Below are positions 27,787-33,470 of a stretch of 33,470 nucleotides of DNA, in pieces. Made by a program: the position numbers and the translations under genes. The notes beneath the pieces were generated by a model that saw nothing but the letters and a program-made list of their open reading frames with translations, was not told the DNA's origin and searched no databases. This stretch comes from Methylotenera sp. (GTDB lineage Bacteria > Pseudomonadota > Gammaproteobacteria > Burkholderiales > Methylophilaceae). The first letter of the stretch is position 1. Every line of letters begins with the position of its first letter. The stretch spans positions 1 through 33,470 of the forward strand of contig JALRGX010000001.1 in the NCBI GenBank assembly GCA_023259635.1, given 5' to 3'.

Positions 27787-29088
27787 ATGTTGCGTATTTT
27801 TGTTCAGATTTTATTTTTCAGTTTATTAAGCATCAGCCATTTCACTGCGTCTGCAGCCGAGATAGTAAAAATGGATCGCATCGTTGCAGTTGTTGATCAG
27901 ACTGTGATCACCGAGCAGGAACTGGATAACCGCATCCGCACCCTTACAACACAACTGACTAAGCAGGGGGCTGAATTGCCTCCGGAAAATATTCTTCGCA
28001 AACAAGTACTGGAACGCCTGATTTCTGATGCATTGCAATTGCAATACGCAGCACAGACAGGCCTGAAGGTTGATGACAATCAACTCGACAAAACAATAGA
28101 GCGCATTGTGGATCAGAACAAGATGACAATGAAAGAATTTGCTGATGCCCTCAGCGCTGATGGCATTAGCATGACAAAATTCAGGTCGGATATCCGCAAT
28201 GAAATTACCATCGCCCGTTTACGCGAGCGCGAGGTAGATAGTCGCGTAAACGTTAGCGAATCTGAGATTGATAATTTCCTGACCACCCAAGCCTCAAGCA
28301 ATGAAAATCGTGATGAATTTGAAATTTCTCACATTCTTATCCGCACTCCTGAAGAAGGCTCTACCGAGGAAATACAGAAAGCCAAGGCCAAAATTGACGA
28401 AGCGATCCAGGCACTACATGATGGCAACAGTTTTGCCAAAGTTTCAGCAAGCTATTCTGATGCCCCCAATGCACTGGAGGGAGGCAGTTTAGGCTGGAAA
28501 AGTGCTAGCCAGTTGCCTGCATTATTTCTCGATGCTTTAAAAAACATGCAGACCGGAGACATTTCCCCTGCGCTACGTAGCCCGAATGGTTTTCATATAT
28601 TAAAACTTACCAATAAACGTGGCGGCAACTCCCCCTTGGTCATTGAGCAGACGCATGCACGCCACATCCTGATCAAGCTTTCGGAAATCGTATCTGAATC
28701 CGAAGCCAAGAAAAAAATGGATGAAATTAAAGAGCGTCTTGATAATGGCGAAAAATTCGAGGTGCTCGCACGCCAGTATTCTGAAGACGGTACCGCATCG
28801 AACGGCGGCGATCTGGGCTGGGTCAACCCTGGTGACACTGTCCCTCAGTTCGAGAAAGCCATGAATGAGCTTAAAGACAACCAGATCAGCGCACCGGTCC
28901 GTAGCCCGTTTGGCTGGCACATTATTCAAGTACTCGAACGCCGCAAACAAGACATGACTAAAGAAGCTGCCCGCCTGAAAGCACGTCAGGAAATTCGCAC
29001 GCGTAAAGTTGATGAAGCTTATCAGGACTGGCTTCGTGAATTACGCGACCGTGCTTACGTGGAATACAGGCTTGAAGATAAATTCTAA
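27787..29088 (+). CDS. surA: Periplasmic chaperone / peptidyl-prolyl isomerase SurA
   Basis: 433-residue periplasmic chaperone for outer-membrane proteins, including LptD. It has a signal peptide (about 1-23, ending TASA), an N-terminal SurA_N chaperone region (about 25-170, opening VKMDRIVAVVDQTVITEQEL), two parvulin domains (about 178-277, opening FEISHILIRTP, and about 288-390, opening HARHILIK) and a short C-terminal helix. The ATG lies two bases after the lptD stop, so the two are almost certainly one operon, as in many proteobacteria. Confidence 0.97.
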   Translation: MLRIFVQILFFSLLSISHFTASAAEIVKMDRIVAVVDQTVITEQELDNRIRTLTTQLTKQGAELPPENILRKQVLERLISDALQLQYAAQTGLKVDDNQLDKTIERIVDQNKMTMKEFADALSADGISMTKFRSDIRNEITIARLREREVDSRVNVSESEIDNFLTTQASSNENRDEFEISHILIRTPEEGSTEEIQKAKAKIDEAIQALHDGNSFAKVSASYSDAPNALEGGSLGWKSASQLPALFLDALKNMQTGDISPALRSPNGFHILKLTNKRGGNSPLVIEQTHARHILIKLSEIVSESEAKKKMDEIKERLDNGEKFEVLARQYSEDGTASNGGDLGWVNPGDTVPQFEKAMNELKDNQISAPVRSPFGWHIIQVLERRKQDMTKEAARLKARQEIRTRKVDEAYQDWLRELRDRAYVEYRLEDKF

Positions 29089-29111
29089 AGAAACGTTGAT
29101 TAAGCAGGAAC

Positions 29112-29150
29112 GCGGGCAGTCGGCTTCGTTGCATGGTGCGTATTGCCCGC
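29112..29150 (+). other. GC-rich inverted repeat between surA and pdxA
   Basis: GCGGGCA (29112-29118) and TGCCCGC (29144-29150) are perfect complements around a 25-base spacer, 23 bases after the surA stop. No T run follows, so it is not a standard rho-independent terminator. It could be an mRNA processing or attenuation hairpin. Confidence 0.45.
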
Positions 29151-29206
29151 TCGCACAATTAATCGATCCATCTTTAATTTTTTAATTACATCTATATTCC
29201 AGTCTT

Positions 29207-30214
29207 TTGAATAACTCACTACCTCGCATTGCAATCACCGCCGGAGAGCCGGCAGGCATAGGCCCCGACCTATGCGTCCAACTCGCACACAAAGCTTTAA
29301 ACGCACAAATCATCATCATTGCAGATCATGACATGCTGCAAGCCCGTGCAGCACAAATTGGCGTAACTTTAAACATTCTGCCTTTTACTGAGAACGAAAG
29401 ACAGGCGCACAGCGGGAACGGTACGCTAACAGTTCTACACCACGCCGTTAGCAGCCCTGTCATTGCTGGCACACTTAATGTACAAAACAGTGAATACGTA
29501 TTAGAAACACTTAAAACAGCAGCACTAGGCTGTGTGTCTGACCAACATAAAACAAATCTTTTTGATGCCATGGTCACCGCACCCGTACACAAAGGGGTTA
29601 TCAATGCCGCCGGCATCACATTTAGCGGTCATACGGAATTTCTGGCCGAACTCACCCATACAAAACAGGTTGTGATGATGCTGGTTGGTGGCGGCATGCG
29701 GGTAGCGCTGGCAACAACCCATCTACCACTGAAAGACGTTCCGCAGGCAATTACCCAGACCAGTCTGGAAACCACCATTCGCATTCTGCATCATGATCTG
29801 GTCACAAAATTTGGTATTGTTAATCCGCGCATTCTGGTGGCCGGTCTGAATCCGCATGCGGGCGAGGATGGTTATCTGGGCCGCGAAGAAATCGATGTCA
29901 TCAATCCGGTACTGGAAAAACTGCGTACAGAAGGCATGAACCTTGTCGGCGCACTTCCGGCAGATACTTTATTTGCCAAACATCATTTAAGCAAGGCAGA
30001 TGCGGTGCTGGCCATGTACCACGATCAGGGCTTGCCTGTGCTAAAACACGCCAGCTTTGGCGGGGGCGTAAACGTAACTCTAGGCTTGCCGATTATTCGC
30101 ACCTCGGTTGATCATGGCACGGCACTGGACCTTGCCGGCACCGGCAACATTGAAATTGGTAGCCTGTTGGCAGCCATTAAATTGGCTATTTCACTAGCCC
30201 AGAACAAACACTAA
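29207..30214 (+). CDS. pdxA: 4-hydroxythreonine-4-phosphate dehydrogenase
   Basis: 335-residue NAD-dependent enzyme of vitamin B6 synthesis. It oxidises 4-phosphohydroxy-L-threonine, whose product decarboxylates to the amine used by PdxJ. Metal ligands are His172 (TTHLPL), His217 (NPHAGEDGYLGREE) and His272 (MYHDQGLPVLK). Substrate-binding SGHTEFLAE is at 140-148 and the N-terminal signature is AGEPAGIGPD. The start is TTG at 29207, with no nearby ATG, and MNNSLPRIAITAGEP aligns with family N-termini. The Shine-Dalgarno is poor, so expression may be low. rsmA follows 13 bases after the stop. Confidence 0.96.
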   Translation: MNNSLPRIAITAGEPAGIGPDLCVQLAHKALNAQIIIIADHDMLQARAAQIGVTLNILPFTENERQAHSGNGTLTVLHHAVSSPVIAGTLNVQNSEYVLETLKTAALGCVSDQHKTNLFDAMVTAPVHKGVINAAGITFSGHTEFLAELTHTKQVVMMLVGGGMRVALATTHLPLKDVPQAITQTSLETTIRILHHDLVTKFGIVNPRILVAGLNPHAGEDGYLGREEIDVINPVLEKLRTEGMNLVGALPADTLFAKHHLSKADAVLAMYHDQGLPVLKHASFGGGVNVTLGLPIIRTSVDHGTALDLAGTGNIEIGSLLAAIKLAISLAQNKH

Positions 30215-30227
30215 AAGTACACACACC

Positions 30228-30998
30228 ATGAAACACGTTGCAAAAAAGCGCTTCGGCCAAAACTTCCTGACTGATCAAGGCGTGATTGATAGCCTGGTCT
30301 CTGCAATTTCACCGAAGGCAAATGACCTCATGGTTGAAATTGGACCAGGCCTGGGCGCCCTCACCAAACCGCTACTGCAAAAACTGGATATGCTGCATGT
30401 AGTAGAAGTTGACCGGGACATCATTGCCTGGATGCAAAATGAATATGCCAAAAACAGTATCACCATCCACAACTCGGATGCGCTGAAATTCAACTTTGGT
30501 ACACTCGGCGAAAACCTGCGTGTTGTAGGCAACCTGCCCTACAACATCTCTACGCCCATCCTGTTTCATTTGCTTGATAATGTTAAACACATTACCGACA
30601 TGCACTTTATGCTGCAAAAAGAAGTAGTTGAGCGCATGGTGGCTGAACCTTCTACAGCAGCTTATGGCAGATTAAGCGTTATGCTGCAGTATCGCCTGCA
30701 AATGGAATATTTATTTACCGTGCCGCCCGAGGCCTTTGACCCGGCACCTAAAGTTGAGTCTGCCTTTGTACGCTGCGTACCATATGCCGAGTTGCCATTT
30801 AAGGCCATTGATGAGACGCTTTTTGCGAAAGTTGTGACTGCTGCATTCGGCCAACGCCGCAAAACGCTGCGCAATACACTTAAAGAGTTATTGGATGATG
30901 AAGGCTTTGCAGCGCTCAATATTGATTCGCAGCTTCGTGCTGAAAATTTAAGCGTTACCGACTTTGTTGCCATCGCGAATTATTTAAGTGGCAGGTAA
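30228..30998 (+). CDS. rsmA: 16S rRNA (adenine1518/1519-N6) dimethyltransferase
   Basis: 256-residue SAM-dependent enzyme (also KsgA) that dimethylates two adjacent adenines near the 3' end of 16S rRNA during late 30S assembly. The N-terminal KKRFGQNFLTD (6-16), SAM-binding EIGPGLGALT (37-46) and catalytic NLPYN (102-106) are all intact, and the C-terminal domain FDPAPKVESAFVR is typical. It sits 13 bases after pdxA, the widely conserved pdxA-rsmA pair. The usual downstream apaG-apaH pair is absent; adk follows instead. Confidence 0.97.
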   Translation: MKHVAKKRFGQNFLTDQGVIDSLVSAISPKANDLMVEIGPGLGALTKPLLQKLDMLHVVEVDRDIIAWMQNEYAKNSITIHNSDALKFNFGTLGENLRVVGNLPYNISTPILFHLLDNVKHITDMHFMLQKEVVERMVAEPSTAAYGRLSVMLQYRLQMEYLFTVPPEAFDPAPKVESAFVRCVPYAELPFKAIDETLFAKVVTAAFGQRRKTLRNTLKELLDDEGFAALNIDSQLRAENLSVTDFVAIANYLSGR

Positions 30999-31034
30999 AT
31001 GCATCCTCATAAATTCAAATAGACCAAATTCCAA

Positions 31035-31040
31035 TATAAT
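31035..31040 (+). promoter_or_regulatory. Possible -10 element of adk
   Basis: A perfect TATAAT lies in the 80-base gap between rsmA and adk, 38 bases before the adk ATG. No good -35 is found at the right distance, so the call rests on the -10 alone. Confidence 0.4.
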
Positions 31041-31069
31041 TCCAAAAAACTTAACACTTAATCTTTTAG

Positions 31070-31732
<663 letters not shown>

Positions 31733-31800
31733 TAATATTAATACAATGCCTGTTTTAATGTAGTTCTGTTTTAAAGTACTACTACAACCTGGAGAACATG

Positions 31801-32160
31801 ATGCGCCATAGTTTATTGGTTATTCCTATCGCTGCAGCAGTCCTTTCAGGTTGTGCAACGCACAAAATGGGCAATGTTATTCCCGGTGAAAATAATTTAT
31901 ACCAGGTTATCTCCACTGGAAAGAGTGAGGATGCAGCACTTGCGTCCGCACTTTACTCAGCAGAAACTACATGCAAACAAAGGCAGCTAAGGCATATTGT
32001 GCTGGCCCACAAAACAGAATACAAAGGCATGATCTCTGCCGGCGCAGGTGAAACTATCGAAAAAGTGCTGGAAATCATCCTTAACGAGCCCGGCAAGGAA
32101 ACTCCAACGGTTACTGGTGAAAATGACTACAAAACCACAATGCAGTTCCGATGTGAATAA
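31801..32160 (+). CDS. Small lipoprotein of unknown function
   Basis: About 119 residues with a lipoprotein signal peptide: a charged start, the hydrophobic segment SLLVIPIAAAV and the lipobox LSGC, so the mature protein begins with an acylated cysteine. Two ATG codons lie at 31798 and 31801. The GGAG at 31791-31794 is only three bases from the first and six from the second, favouring 31801. The mature part is soluble, with an Ala-rich segment ending TTCKQRQ and a terminal FRCE; two more cysteines could pair. Residue +2 is Ala rather than Asp, which in the E. coli Lol rule favours the outer membrane. I do not recognise the family. Confidence 0.8.
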   Translation: MRHSLLVIPIAAAVLSGCATHKMGNVIPGENNLYQVISTGKSEDAALASALYSAETTCKQRQLRHIVLAHKTEYKGMISAGAGETIEKVLEIILNEPGKETPTVTGENDYKTTMQFRCE

Positions 32161-32255
32161 TTTTATAAATTGTAATAGCAAGAGAAACTACATCAACATT
32201 ACCCCTCGATTGTTCATAACGTCATGTAGAAATCGCATTATTCACCCACCAAAGG

Positions 32256-32261
32256 TATAAT
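32256..32261 (+). promoter_or_regulatory. Possible -10 element of leuS
   Basis: A perfect TATAAT lies 36 bases before the leuS ATG in the 137-base gap after the lipoprotein gene. The -35 region is poor, so confidence is modest. Confidence 0.4.
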
Positions 32262-32294
32262 TCCGCTATTCGTTTAATATTCAAGAATAGTTAA

Positions 32295-33470
<1,176 letters not shown>

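Overview
The window looks like chromosomal core sequence of a moderately AT-rich betaproteobacterium. The mix of type IV pilus genes, ubiquinone hydroxylases, an AmgK-MurU recycling pair, FolE2, and the runs xseB-ispA-dxs and lptD-surA-pdxA-rsmA suggests Nitrosomonadales, most likely Methylophilaceae (Methylotenera-like). That placement is inferred from gene content and order only; no rRNA gene is present. I see no insertion sequence, prophage, CRISPR array, tRNA or rRNA.

Layout. 1-4439 is a pilus and glycosylation island: a possible 3' gene end with its terminator, a sigma-54-type promoter, a short type IV pilin (pilA), then two consecutive Wzy_C-type oligosaccharide ligases. 4494-9141 (+) carries an acyl-esterase, xseB, ispA, dxs and folE2. 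9194-13537 (-) holds a retropepsin-like protease, an MFS transporter, chorismate synthase, a class-I glutamine amidotransferase and a pseudouridine synthase; the last diverges from icd (+). cspA (-) has a strong promoter and a long leader, and diverges from pilB-pilC (+). 18574-24814 (-) holds dsbC and then a tight operon read as amgK-murU-pepP-ubiH-(ubi hydroxylase). 24815-33470 (+) holds lptD-surA-pdxA-rsmA, adk, a small lipoprotein and the 5' part of leuS.

How the genes fit together. Much of the window serves the envelope: pilus building and probable pilin glycosylation, outer-membrane LPS assembly (LptD with its chaperone SurA and the disulfide isomerase DsbC) and peptidoglycan recycling (AmgK and MurU). 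Most of the rest is central biosynthesis: isoprenoid precursors (Dxs, IspA), folate or queuosine entry (FolE2), ubiquinone hydroxylation, chorismate, vitamin B6 and the TCA cycle.

The most unusual observation is the lptD gene. In one uninterrupted frame its product carries a complete BamE-like (SmpA/OmlA) domain right after the signal peptide, followed by a low-complexity linker, the LptA-like jellyroll and the LptD barrel. This joins a component of the beta-barrel assembly machine to one of that machine's clients. The second most interesting point is a very short pilin that ends in serine, encoded just before two ligase genes, which suggests C-terminal pilin glycosylation.
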